A DNA stretch of 64,000 nucleotides from NCBI GenBank assembly GCA_964057225.1, contig OZ059896.1, positions 6,386,001 to 6,450,000 of the forward strand, read 5' to 3'. Positions 38,801-52,346 of this stretch are shown here, piece by piece. Source of the DNA: Auanema rhodensis (Eukaryota; Nematoda; Chromadorea; Rhabditida; Rhabditidae). Each line of letters opens with the position of its first letter. Within the stretch, counting starts at the first letter, position 1. The notes beneath the pieces were generated by a model that saw only the letters and a list, made by a program, of their open reading frames with translations, made no database searches and was not told where the DNA came from. Made by a program: the position numbers and the translations under genes.

Positions 38801-40227
38801 GTGGTCAAATTCCAATCGAAAGCAACAAAGCAAGATAGAAAAAGAAAAAAGAGTACGGTTCGATTCAACTCTAAACTATCCCGCCCGTTTTCCTTAACAA
38901 CACGTCATATTTTAAAAAATGAACAAACCTAGTAGTGATTTTAACCAAAAATCAAGACCTAAATCCATACAATCAATTAAATAACTGAGATCATCAGCAA
39001 AAAATCTGCAATAATTCGAAAATATATAAATTTACATCCTCAAAATATACCGATGAAGGGCTGCATTTGCTGCACGAACACACATTAAGTATTCATTTCG
39101 AGCCTTTGTGCACTTATAACGGATCATGGCATACTTTTCTTCCCTCTGAAACATTATATCGTAAGAAGAATAATATTTCAAATATTATATTATTATTATT
39201 TATTAAGATATTTTTGATTGAAAACTTACTCGGTTAAAATATTTTGTCAAAGATTTGAGTTTTCTGGAAGGACTTTTCCCTTTGTTTGCTTCTTCATATC
39301 GACGCTTATCGTCTTCTGCTGCTCTTAACTTCTTCTCAACAGCTACTAATTCAGTATGACAGATCTAAAATGGGAAATGTTGAGAGCTTTAAAACAAACC
39401 CTCAGACAAACCTGATAAGTCTTCATTGCTGTTTGCAATTCATTAAGTACCCTGTTAATTTCACTATGAGAAAGTGCACCGATTTCTCGACACTAAATTA
39501 AAAACTAAATTTAAGCAAAAAAATGAAATTATATTTTCATACCCTTTTACTAATTTTTGATAAATCATCACATCTAGAACTTATACTGGCGGTGATAACT
39601 TTTTGATAGAATTCAGCCATAAACTAAAAAAAAAACAATAATAGAGTAGAACAAGAAAAAGGATGTAGAGGTCACTACTATACCTGTTTTTGTTGCGCAG
39701 CCTCGCGGGCATCATCTACTACCTGCTGAAAAACAGATGAAGCACTATGATGAGCCCAGGCATCTCTCCTATAATTAAATTTTGATTATAAACATTAATG
39801 TACGTATTATTCAATTATAATTACAGCATATTCCCTCATAAAAAATTTAGTGTTCCCATTTCCTTAATAAGTTTTCGAACCTTTTTTTTATATTGTTCTA
39901 TATATCCCTTCGTATTCAAAGAAAGAATATGAATAAAAAGAATAAGAGATCTTGCTTAGATTGTCAGTTTCTTTCGATCCCCCTTCTTAATTAAGAAACT
40001 AACACTCAACCACGGAGTTGCACCAGAAAATTTAATAGAATAACTGCTACTTCCACTTGTTTGAGCTTGTACAACAAAGCATTTCTTCTAGGAATTCGAG
40101 GAAAAACGAAACGAAGCGTCTAATGCGATAATCTGGCCATACAAGGACTGCCCTCTACTTAGAGACCAACAAAGGGAGTACGAAGAATTGTTATACTTTC
40201 CATGAAATCTTAGCTATACCCATATGA

Positions 40228-40273
<46 letters not shown>

Positions 40274-42667
40274 ATAATCCGTCACATAATAGTTTTAAAG
40301 ATAACTAATCCTGGCAAACCCTCAGAACTCATTTGTAAAGCCTGGTCGACAACTTTCGTCTTTATATCGACTTGTACTTTACTAAGAAAATTCATCTAAC
40401 ACGATTTACTTGTACCCACAAGACTACTCACAACACTTAAAAATTACAATCAATAAGAGTAGACAAGTATCACTTCGAAAAATACAAAAGCCGTCTGCGT
40501 AATCTATAGCAGCAGTCAACAATCGCATCCTTATTTTAGGACGTAATGAAAGTCTCCCGATTAGGCAAAATCTTCGAATAAAGATGGTATCAAAGCAAGG
40601 ACAAAGCGTAGGATACATCAAGAGGACTGTTGATTTCTCAATTTCCAGGTAGCCGATTTACACGACAGATAGCAGTATTGCCACATCAAAAATTAATATA
40701 AGTTCATTTATCTGACTAAAATACTAACAGAGCAGACACAATGATGTCTGAACAAGCGAGCTTATACACGAAATTTCATAATTATAAGGGAGAGTAAAGC
40801 CATCTAAGCCAAGTGATTGACGTTGACGAATGTGAGGCAAACCAGAGAACAGGATTATTGATTCTTACCACTTTTTCAAAAGGGTAACCACGCTTTCTAC
40901 GCACATCACACACAAAAAAGGAAGAAGCTATGGCAATAAAATCAGAAAGACGAGAACATTACCTATTTTTCTCCGCTTTGTGCCTCTGCATTGTAGCTTT
41001 AGCCAATTTTTCCACACGACTGGCATTCTCTGCTTCTGCTTCACCGCTGCAAATGAAAGAAACAGTAAAAGACATACAATCGAAGACACAGTGACTCTTT
41101 GAAGAAGACATATGTACTTAAAACCAGCTGCGTTCAAAAGATAAATTACTAGCAGACCGAGGGTAAACGAGCCAAATAAATCTTATTTTAAAAATACAAA
41201 ACAGAGTCTGTTGGATATAGGACAAAAAATAAGGTGTCAAATGCGAAATGGAAAATTAATCTTATTAGTAATGTTAAATTTAAATTTAATATAAAAATAG
41301 AGAAAACTCACAGTTTCCTATAAAATTCCTCGAGCTCACTTAGGACAGCTACTTGTGTCTCCGTTCTTTCTCCAACCGATTTAAGCTGCTCAGATAATTG
41401 AGCTCGTATCTCTGAAAAGATCAAATTAATGAGCCTTTACCAATAAAACTGGTTTTTTTTACAAATAAGACTCTAGGATTTTACATAATAAAAGAATCCC
41501 ATTAGTTCCTCGCTCCATTAACATCACAAATCCGCATAAACACTTTGGTTTGCATCCCTAGGTTCGCTTTCCTATCAATTCAATCCCGAACACCTGACAG
41601 GAGAGCCGCCAAGCGAACAACAAGAGACAATCGTAAAATTGAAGTGACTATGTCAAAACTTATAGGTTTATGAAAGCTTTTCACCAATATAGAAGTTAAA
41701 TTGAACACGAATCTGTTTTGAATGTATGATTCCAGCATTCAAAATCATATTCTATAGAAAGTAAACGATATTTCATATAGGATGCATTACTACACTAAAG
41801 ATAAAACAGAAAACAGAGGTTATGCAACGATTCCCCAAGCAAAAATTGTACACGAGATTAACAACTTAAAATCAACATAGAATCAAAGTCAAGAAACACT
41901 ACCTTGAATTTGAGATGTCTGATGGTCTAGGCTCAACGCAGCACATAAGGGCATCTTTAAACTCATATTGAAATATAGAAGATCTTGGAACAGCCAACAG
42001 AATAACTACACGCACTCCCGTATTACATCACACTGAATGGAGCTCGGGAGAGGAGGGGCTGATCTCTTACACTATACACGTGTATACACACACCTTGCAG
42101 GCTTACACTCAATACCCTCATCATTCTTAGGAATATCAAAATGTTAAATTATAATAGGTTTATATTAAAATATTGATTTTGATTCGAAATATTAGTCCAT
42201 AATGAAATGATGGGAAAGAGTTCTAAACGCAATTGCTGCTGTCCCTCATACATCTTCTCTTCCCAGTGCCATGTGTTAAAAATTATTTGATTTTCTGTTG
42301 AGTCTAGCAGATATCTCCAGAAAACAAAAGACTTGCATGACCCGGAGCACCCTTATAGAAGATCCTCTGTATTATTGGCGAAGAGGATGAGGCCACACGA
42401 TTATACAACATATATATGCTCCGGAATGTCAGAGATGAATCAGCTTTTATAAAAAAAAAACAAAAATCGTTGTTCGCTATTCGATATATTGAGAAAACAA
42501 GCAGATAATTTTGTATTGAAATTTTACAACAAACCTTTCACTTGTACATCAAATTCGTGCAGGATAAGCTTATCGTGCTTGGCAGGCGTCATTTTTCTGG
42601 TCTCCAATGCAGCTGAAGGCCCCGAAGACGAATCTGTGGAGATTCGCTCATTTTCTTTGTTTTCCAT
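35881..42667 (-). CDS. srgp-1: srGAP family F-BAR/RhoGAP protein
   Basis: Twenty-three in-phase exons give 988 residues. The first is 42667-42535; then 41411-41312, 41046-40963, 39768-39684 and onwards to 35983-35881. The N-terminal F-BAR domain starts near residue 35 (FDVQVKEIRAQLSEQ, then YRKLGEAEAENASRVEKLA, FFADDLSYLIDCMDLG). The RhoGAP domain runs about 489-690, with the arginine finger in GLFRISGSQ (Arg527), ESYERGEDAFSEL, SNSVAGVLKLYLRELREPLF and MMEPHSLAICFGPTLLP. The C-terminus is Ser/Thr-rich with no SH3 domain, as reported for C. elegans SRGP-1 and unlike vertebrate srGAPs. The family bends membranes through the F-BAR dimer and stimulates GTP hydrolysis by Rac/Cdc42-type GTPases in cell migration and junction dynamics. 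An alternative first exon and a 45-nt in-frame intron are listed separately. Confidence 0.93.
38344..38388 (-). other. 45-nt in-frame intron inside the srGAP F-BAR domain
   Basis: The segment starts GTTTCTG and ends TTTTAAG. Removing it joins PKQFEF to RSQIGDD, which matches the spacing of srGAP F-BAR domains. It is exactly 15 codons long without a stop, so retaining it would insert 15 residues (beginning RFLKFRF) without a frameshift. It is read as an intron by homology and by its splice-like ends. Confidence 0.7.
40231..40267. repeat. (TA)n microsatellite in an srGAP intron
   Basis: About 18 TA dinucleotides lie inside the long intron between the third and fourth srGAP coding exons. Confidence 0.95.
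41903..41966 (-). CDS. Alternative first coding exon of srGAP (short N-terminus)
   Basis: The - strand frame opens with ATG and reads MSLKMPLCAALSLDHQTSQ, then I-Q. It ends CAAATTCAAG before the donor GTAGTG, in phase 1, the same phase as the distal first exon. Splicing to 41411 restores QEIRAQL exactly as the distal exon restores KEIRAQL. This suggests a second promoter giving an isoform with a shorter, different N-terminus. It could also be fortuitous; transcript data would decide. Confidence 0.5.
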
Positions 42668-42778
42668 TGTATATCGCGAATCTAATTATAAAGAAAATGT
42701 GAATATATGAAGTAGTAGAATATTTATAAGACAAAATGTAGGAGGAATATATGTAAAAAGTTAAATAATTACTTACCA

Positions 42779-42870
42779 ACAATTGTCAAAACACCTTTTT
42801 CCAATGTAGCAATGGGCATTCAAGAAATTAGATTCCATGCAAATTATTACAAATTCAGAATTCTTCTGCA
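42779..42870 (-). other. Possible 5' UTR exon of srGAP
   Basis: Reading the - strand, TTGACAATTGTTG is followed by a strong donor GTAAGTAATT. An acceptor TTATAATTAG lies about 15 bp before the distal srGAP ATG. This fits a non-coding leader exon spliced just upstream of the start. The upstream boundary is not determined. Confidence 0.4.
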
Positions 42871-45132
42871 ATTATAAATAATCAACATCAACAATAACAT
42901 CAGAGTATCAGAATAACGATGTTTCAAATATGAAATAATGTTGAGACATAGACCAATGAGGTTTTAAAAAATAGAAACGGAAAAAACAACTAAAAAATGC
43001 GAATAGGTCTAAACTCCACAAAGGACACCAAAGTTATCGTTTCGATTTGGCCTCATAAAAAAATCATAGCTCAATGATCCAACCAAAAAAAATGATATAA
43101 ACTATTTAGAATATTTAGGTCATATGTTAGCAACATATGGATGTTCAAAGGCTTTGTTGAGTTAGTTGGTTTGAACCAGCCAACAGCAGTCCATCACTGC
43201 TCAGACTAGACGAATGGGCGGAGTTACGTTTAGGCTGAGAATAACAAACGAAGAAAAACGAAATGACTCAGTGGGTGTAGTCAGCTCACGATCCACTAAA
43301 TTTCACGGAGATGCGTTGACATGCATATGGACAAGCATCCCACAGTTTTAACGCATGTCATATGTAACGAACAGGACTAGACAGAAGATAACAACAGGTT
43401 ATGTCAGAATTTAAGGCATACAATAATAATTGAGTAAAAGAAATATACGGCGATATAGTGGGAGCAAAGCGTCAATTACAATCATGGGAAAATGATTATT
43501 GTTGTCTAAGGAAAAATATGTAAGCATTGAAACATAACATATGTTTATTTTTCCATAAAAGGAAATTATGAACATTTTAATAAAGCTAAACAAAATTTTT
43601 TAGAATGTTTCGAGCATTTCTAACAAGCATTAAGATAAGCTAGTACGGACGAATTGCTATAATACAAAACAAACAGGCTTCTTCTACTAATCAATGCAGT
43701 ACCATGCTCTTTGCAAACAGAAAATAGGCTTATCGTTAATAGGAACAGCTATGAAAAAATAACACTATCGGAGATATGACACTAACGATAATGGAAACCA
43801 GTAAACCTGTCATAATATAGAAAAGTTGCAAAGCATTCAATGATAATTCAGCAGTTAGCCTAATAAGAGCAAATGGTAAAAATTCTCACTAAATAATTCA
43901 TTCACAAAGATTAATCAAGAGTGGTTAGTCAAATGAAGTGTCCCAGGGAGATGGCAAAGGGCCGCGGGACAGCACTATTCATTCATAAGAGAAACCCATT
44001 CAACACCTACAGTGCTTAATAGGACGGATATAACAGTACAAGGTCGATAGATGTCTCCGTTTGTAGACAAGAGTGCTGAGTTCCGTCCAATGTTCGATAA
44101 TATTGTGGAAAAGATCCATCGAGGAGATAAAAGTTGCATGACGCCTCTCGGCTGGTGACGGAATACGAGAAACACTAACGGACAAGGAAACAAAACAAAC
44201 ACTTTGCTAATTCGTTTGCGACCTGTACAACATAAGCCGTGAATTTCTTTGAAATATTCAGAAATATTATTCAAATGTCAAGCGTTCAGTATGTGAATTG
44301 AATTACAAATATCATTTAGAGTTAAAAAAAGAACAGAGTCGAAACTGACAGCAGTTCCTGACAGAATAGGAAATTAAAAATTCAAATAGATTATACTACA
44401 GATTATAACCAATAGATTTAACTAATCATAAAGTAGCTATGAAAGATGAAGATCTATATATCTATATACATACAAATTTTTAAAAAAAAATATATATATA
44501 TATACGTTGCGGTGTAAGCGAAAGTAATAGCTTTTAAGTTGTAGAAGCGGTATAGTTCTTTTCAACAGATAGAATTGTAAAACAAATAAAATACAATTGG
44601 ATGAACAAACAATACATCAGAATAAAAGTTATATTCATAAGTTTTAAGTAAAAGACATTAAAAAATATAAAAGAATTAAGTTAAGCCAAGCACTGGTGTT
44701 CCTCAATTTAAAAAAAGCGTGGGTCTCAGCGGTCATTGGAGTGTCCGTGATAGACTATAGGATTTTGAGAGAATACTAGACAAGTAGAAGTAAAATGGTC
44801 CCACCACGAGGAAAAAAATGAATTGTAGCCTACCCTTTTCGCTATGAATGTGAAATGAATATTATTTAAATTATTGAAGAATAATGAATAGTCAATGTTT
44901 TTTTTTTCATATTTAAAACAATTCAAATATTAATTTAGTACATGGAATTTGAAAATAAACCGGACATGTTATTTACAGCTAGTGAAAAAAAATACATCAA
45001 TATTATTATCACTACTAAATGAAGACCATCAAGCTCGTTTTCCTCGGATATCGTGTCGAAACTGATAAATCTATTCTTCAAATTTCGATGGATATTATCG
45101 TCATGCTCTTGATTCTCGACCCGAATAGAAAA
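42871..45132. other. Intergenic region between srGAP and bestrophin, no gene seen
   Basis: About 2.2 kb with some GC-richer patches (43,150-43,340 and 43,930-44,240) but no conserved protein block. A - strand ORF of 99 codons near 44,000 shows no recognisable features. The region likely holds the srGAP promoter and the bestrophin 3' UTR. Confidence 0.5.
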
Positions 45133-47126
45133 TTATTTGTCTAAGATTGACCGGAAACTCTCCAGATAAGAGTTCTTCCGCCCATGTCTAGTTGGTTCTC
45201 GTTCGCTTCTGAAAGAAAGACACAGTGCATAAAGAAGTTAATCACTACAAACTCTTGAACTCTGACAGTGTTTCGTCGGCTAGACAATCTCCCTATTGAA
45301 GTTTCTGCGTCAGATTTATCACCAGCCGATTTATTCATAGAGCTACTATGTGGCATCATCACTACTTCTTGTGTTGTTGACGGCAATCTGGAAAAAAATA
45401 ATGCTGAAAGAAAACGATAGTTGAACAAGATTACTTGATATGGCTGACAGATCCCTGCGGAGGATAGTTTCTGAATTTTGAAGTCTCCTCTGAATATAGT
45501 GGATGAACCTCTTCTTCCCAAAAGGGATCTTTTCTCAATTCCGGCGGACGATTATAACCACGGTCAACAATCATCATTCCCATCTGAAAAATACGATTTC
45601 AAATATAGAGATATGTCGATGAGGCAGATAGGGAATTGATGAAATAATTTTATTTTCATAATGATATAAACATTAATCAAAACTTTACCGTAATGTTGCG
45701 ATCGATTAAGGCATTAGTTTCAAAATCATCGTCATCTTCGCCAAATGGATTTATACATACTTCAATAACCTGTGAATAAATATTTGAAAACGCTTATTCA
45801 GCTAAAGATTCACCTTCATCCAACCCATATAAAAAACAAATTGGAAAAACGTCATAAATGGAAAATATGCATCAATCTAAAAGCAAATAAAATTTCAAAT
45901 AGTCTAGAATCTACTGTGCAGTCATTTTTCTTTACATATTAAAAATGAATTACATATTATTGTATTGGTACACGCTAATAAATGTCTATATTTAAGGATA
46001 AATTCAACATACACTGTCTTTTTCTTGGTGATGTTCGACAATGTATTGTCTGGCAATTAACGCAACCATGAAATGGAGATGTACAGCAAGACAAACAACC
46101 TAAAACAAGAAATCTTCTAAGATCAAAATTATAAAAGTTTACTTGAGGATACATAAGTGGCATTGGTACCCAATCATAATTGAAAACCCATTCGATTTGC
46201 TCACGCCATTTTAAAATTTCCTAAAATACAAAGCAGGAGTTATGTATTATGAATTATATAGGGGAACCTTTTGTAGAGTGGCTTTGAAATAATCACTTTC
46301 AATATGTCCTTGTCGCCAGGCTTGATAGGTCATTGCTAAGGCCCAATTGGCAGGAACCCAATACTTTGGAGTTCGTCCACGATCATCATACTGTTCCAAC
46401 ACCTCTTTCTCATGAGGTAATAAAAAACCTGAAATTAAAACTTAGTGTTAGTAAGTTTGCCAACTAGAAAACCTGCTGCTACTACGGTATCTAATGTTGG
46501 GAATCGTCTACGTGTTCTCATGGATATATCTCGAAATACTAAAACCTGAAATCTTAAAAGCGTTAAATAAGAAAATAAATATTGTTTTACCTGAACTAAT
46601 TCACAATATCTTAAGATATTCCTACGATAACGACGAGCGCGTTCACATGTACCTCGTAAATACAACGCTGTCATCAATCCAACACTAAAAAAAAATAATT
46701 GAATATAGAAATTGAATAGTAAAAAATATAAAAAAAAGCTTCATATATCATACTTATCAATGAATCCAATAGTTTGATACCATTTGGTCCAACGGTTAAT
46801 AATAGCTGTACAAAAGAATCCAAGCACAAGTTCCAATGGGATGTATGATATACGTTTATCGAAATATCTTACAACAGTTTCAAATGTTCTGAAAAAAAAA
46901 GAAAAAAATTATATTTGAAGGTTTTTAATATTTTTTTTATTTACCTTTGTTGACTTTCAGATAAAGCTGTACGATATATGATAGATAAAATGAAATATAT
47001 TACAAGAAAAGTGAATACTTCCATATAGACAGCCTTCCATATGCTAGCTTTCCATTTAAACAAAAGTTTTATAAAAGTTAAAGGACCCGTAGTTTTAATA
47101 ATTTCTTTATGATAGTTAACAGTCAT
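45133..47126 (-). CDS. Bestrophin-family anion channel
   Basis: Twelve exons (47126-46945, 46888-46754, 46684-46591, 46545-46473, 46428-46268, 46220-46143, 46099-46013, 45876-45814, 45769-45689, 45583-45435, 45387-45253, 45208-45133) give 437 residues. Family landmarks in order: an N-terminal MTVNYHKE-type start and [31 protein letters not shown]; the neck [58 protein letters not shown]; and the acidic Ca2+ clasp [11 protein letters not shown] (about residues 298-308) followed by LIDRNIT. Bestrophins form pentameric Ca2+-activated or volume-sensitive Cl-/HCO3- channels of the plasma membrane. The neck has Leu where vertebrate BEST1 has Phe80. The last junction is the least certain: the chosen donor GTTTGT at 45,252 leads to a stop at 45,133. 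Confidence 0.93.
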
Positions 47127-49510
47127 TTTTCTAAAAATAAATTAAAAATAATATAATAATTTCTTAATAAATGGTTAAGTACTCAGGAAGACATGGGGAA
47201 ACACATATGTTCTTAGAGAAGCAAAATGAACCATATCTTAGGAAACAGGATCAAAGTCAAATATGGCGAAAGTTTCTCTCAAATTGGTGAAAGCAAAATG
47301 ATTTTTCAAAATCAAATACACTTAGATTCCAGAAAGGAAATGCGGTAAAGTTATAGCAAATATAACGAATAAATCGCACAATTGTATTGATAAAAAGAAA
47401 GAAAAAACTTCAAATATTTGATGATATACTATCGTTCCAAATGCTCGTAAATTTCTATCAAAATTATAGAGAAAATTTAGAAAAAGAGATACTATGTAAT
47501 ATTAGATTGAAATATAAATTTATATTTAATACATATAAAAGTTTGAGTTAAAATATATAATTTATATGAAAAAACCAAAAAGAAGAAAAAAAAAACAGAA
47601 CAAAGTAATTACAACAACAAAAAAAAAAGAAATGATAGGAAGACAATGTTGAAACTGAAGGAAAATGTCAAAATCGACAGAAAACTACGAAGGTCAGATG
47701 GCTGTCACAAATGATCTTCGACATAAAATAATATTATATATTCGACTAATTTCTAATGAATTAAAACAAACAAAAAAAAATAACTATTGATTCTTGATGA
47801 CTAATAGGAAAATTCATAAATCAACGGGCATGTTTTAAAAATTGTCAGAAAAAGAAATAAATACCACGAAATGTAGAATAGAAAATCGTACTACATAATG
47901 AAAAAAGAATGATTTTCTCTTATTTTGTAATATTGATAATTTAAATTATAAAATCAATACAAATTGTTTAAATTGATTAAGTCTTTTTATTTGTTAAAGT
48001 AGGTTAAATTCTTCAGTTTTTTAAATACATTCTATGAAAGTTCATACTTATTTCAATTTCATTTATCTTTTCTTCTTCCAAAAAAACTTCAAACTACAAT
48101 ATTGATTAGTATTTTTTAAAATTAAGTATACAATTTAAAAATTATTTTGTTTTTCATAGTATATTTACCCTTTATAAATATAATACGAGAGTATTGAAGA
48201 AGCTTTCGAACTACGTTCAATCATGCCGCCAAATATCTGCCAGCAAACGATCTGAAATACTCCATCATCTTATATAATATTCCGCAAATCAAAACTATCT
48301 TATTCCATATGTTCCTCATAGATATCGTATATTTTAATTTTCCGGTTACTATCATTACTAGTCATTCCATTCTCTCTGCATTTCCATTAGTCTCTTATTC
48401 TTTCTGTTTCTCTTCGTCTCTTATTCTATATCTTCCATCTTAGCTCATCTCTCCTTCTTTCTATATATATTACCAGCATCTTTCATCTTTCCCTTTCGGT
48501 CAATTTCAGTCCTCGTTTTGCTCATCGCTTTCTTGACGTCTGCCTTCTGTTGTCATCGTTGTCAGTTTGCCGCATAATCATTTGACCAGATAAGCCAAAC
48601 GACGGATCGCTTTTAGCTTTTTCTGCTAGATTGAACACATTACCGCATACTATTAGGAACAGTTTAATGCAAATGTTTTCTATATAATTATAATTATAGG
48701 TTATACCCTTTATATTATGAAGAAGCTAAAAGAAAAAAATAATATTGAAATTTGTTGTCTGAATGAAGTCAACGAAAATGAGAAAATACATTTTCTTTTA
48801 GGTACACTTTATTCTTTTATTTTTTTTATAAAAAAAAGCTTGAAGTTAAAATATTATGTTTTAGCATTATTATTTGTTTGTTTGTTTATAAACAAATGTT
48901 TTGTTCAAGTTTTTTTCTCAAATTTACTGTAGAAAACGGTTTATTCCTTTACATGTATGGGTCAGAAAGCAGACAGACATTGTTTCTGGTGGAGGACAGC
49001 TATGCCATCTGTCTTTGCTAATCCCTGCCATCGTGCTGTTTTTGCTTCAGACGACTCCGCGAAATGAGTGAACTATCAGACAAAACAGTTCATGAATGTC
49101 AGAGAGTCAGACGATGAAAGCAGAATGGTGAAGTAGGAAACGAGCATGAAAGCAATTCCTTAAGCATGTCATAGCAAGCATCTGAAAAATGGGTGGAGCC
49201 AACGCTACCGTATCCGGCCAAAACAGATGGATGATGATTGTCTGTGAAGACGATAGGAGGAGCAGACGAAGACGAAAGGAGGAGGAGCAGCAGCCCAGAA
49301 ATGGGAAGAAGCCCAGAAGGAGAACTGAAGGACAAGCCTCTACGACAAGCCGTCGTTCATAAGCCTCTTGCTCTGCTGGCTCGTGCTGGCATTTCGTTCA
49401 CAGAAATCCTCACAGGATCAAATTCTTTTCTTGCACCGGGGTCTTCCTGTTAAGCAATTAATCCTTCCCACTCATAAGCCACACACATAGTCGGATCAAC
49501 AGGCTTATTT
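47127..49510. other. Divergent intergenic region between bestrophin and the Pitx-type gene
   Basis: A 2.4-kb region separates two genes transcribed away from each other, so it must hold both promoters. The left 1 kb is very AT-rich. The stretch 48,350-48,600 is pyrimidine-rich on the + strand (ATTCTCTCTGC, TCTTATTCTTTCTG). The part next to the homeobox gene (49,090-49,500) is GC-richer and purine-rich (GGAGGAGCAGACGAAGACG), with a 71-codon ORF at 49,238 that could be an upstream ORF in the 5' leader. No specific factor-binding site is claimed. Confidence 0.5.

Positions 49511-52346
<2,836 letters not shown>

Noticed and set aside
43140-43200. Possible tRNA or structured RNA at GTTGGTTTGAACCAGCCAAC
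   Set aside because: The short inverted repeat does not extend to a cloverleaf; no A-box/B-box pair or acceptor stem could be found.
43975-44274. 99-codon - strand ORF in the srGAP-bestrophin interval
   Set aside because: No recognisable domain, no splice partners, and codon use not clearly protein-like. Chance ORFs of this size occur in the GC-richer patches.
45141-45208. Alternative bestrophin C-terminus ending [12 protein letters not shown]
   Set aside because: That frame would need a phase-1 donor in the preceding exon, but the available GTTTGT donor is phase 2, which leads to the [10 protein letters not shown] frame ending at 45,133.
49238-49453. 71-codon + strand ORF upstream of the homeobox gene as an independent gene
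   Set aside because: Purine-rich composition, no domain, and a position in the probable 5' leader favour an upstream ORF or chance.
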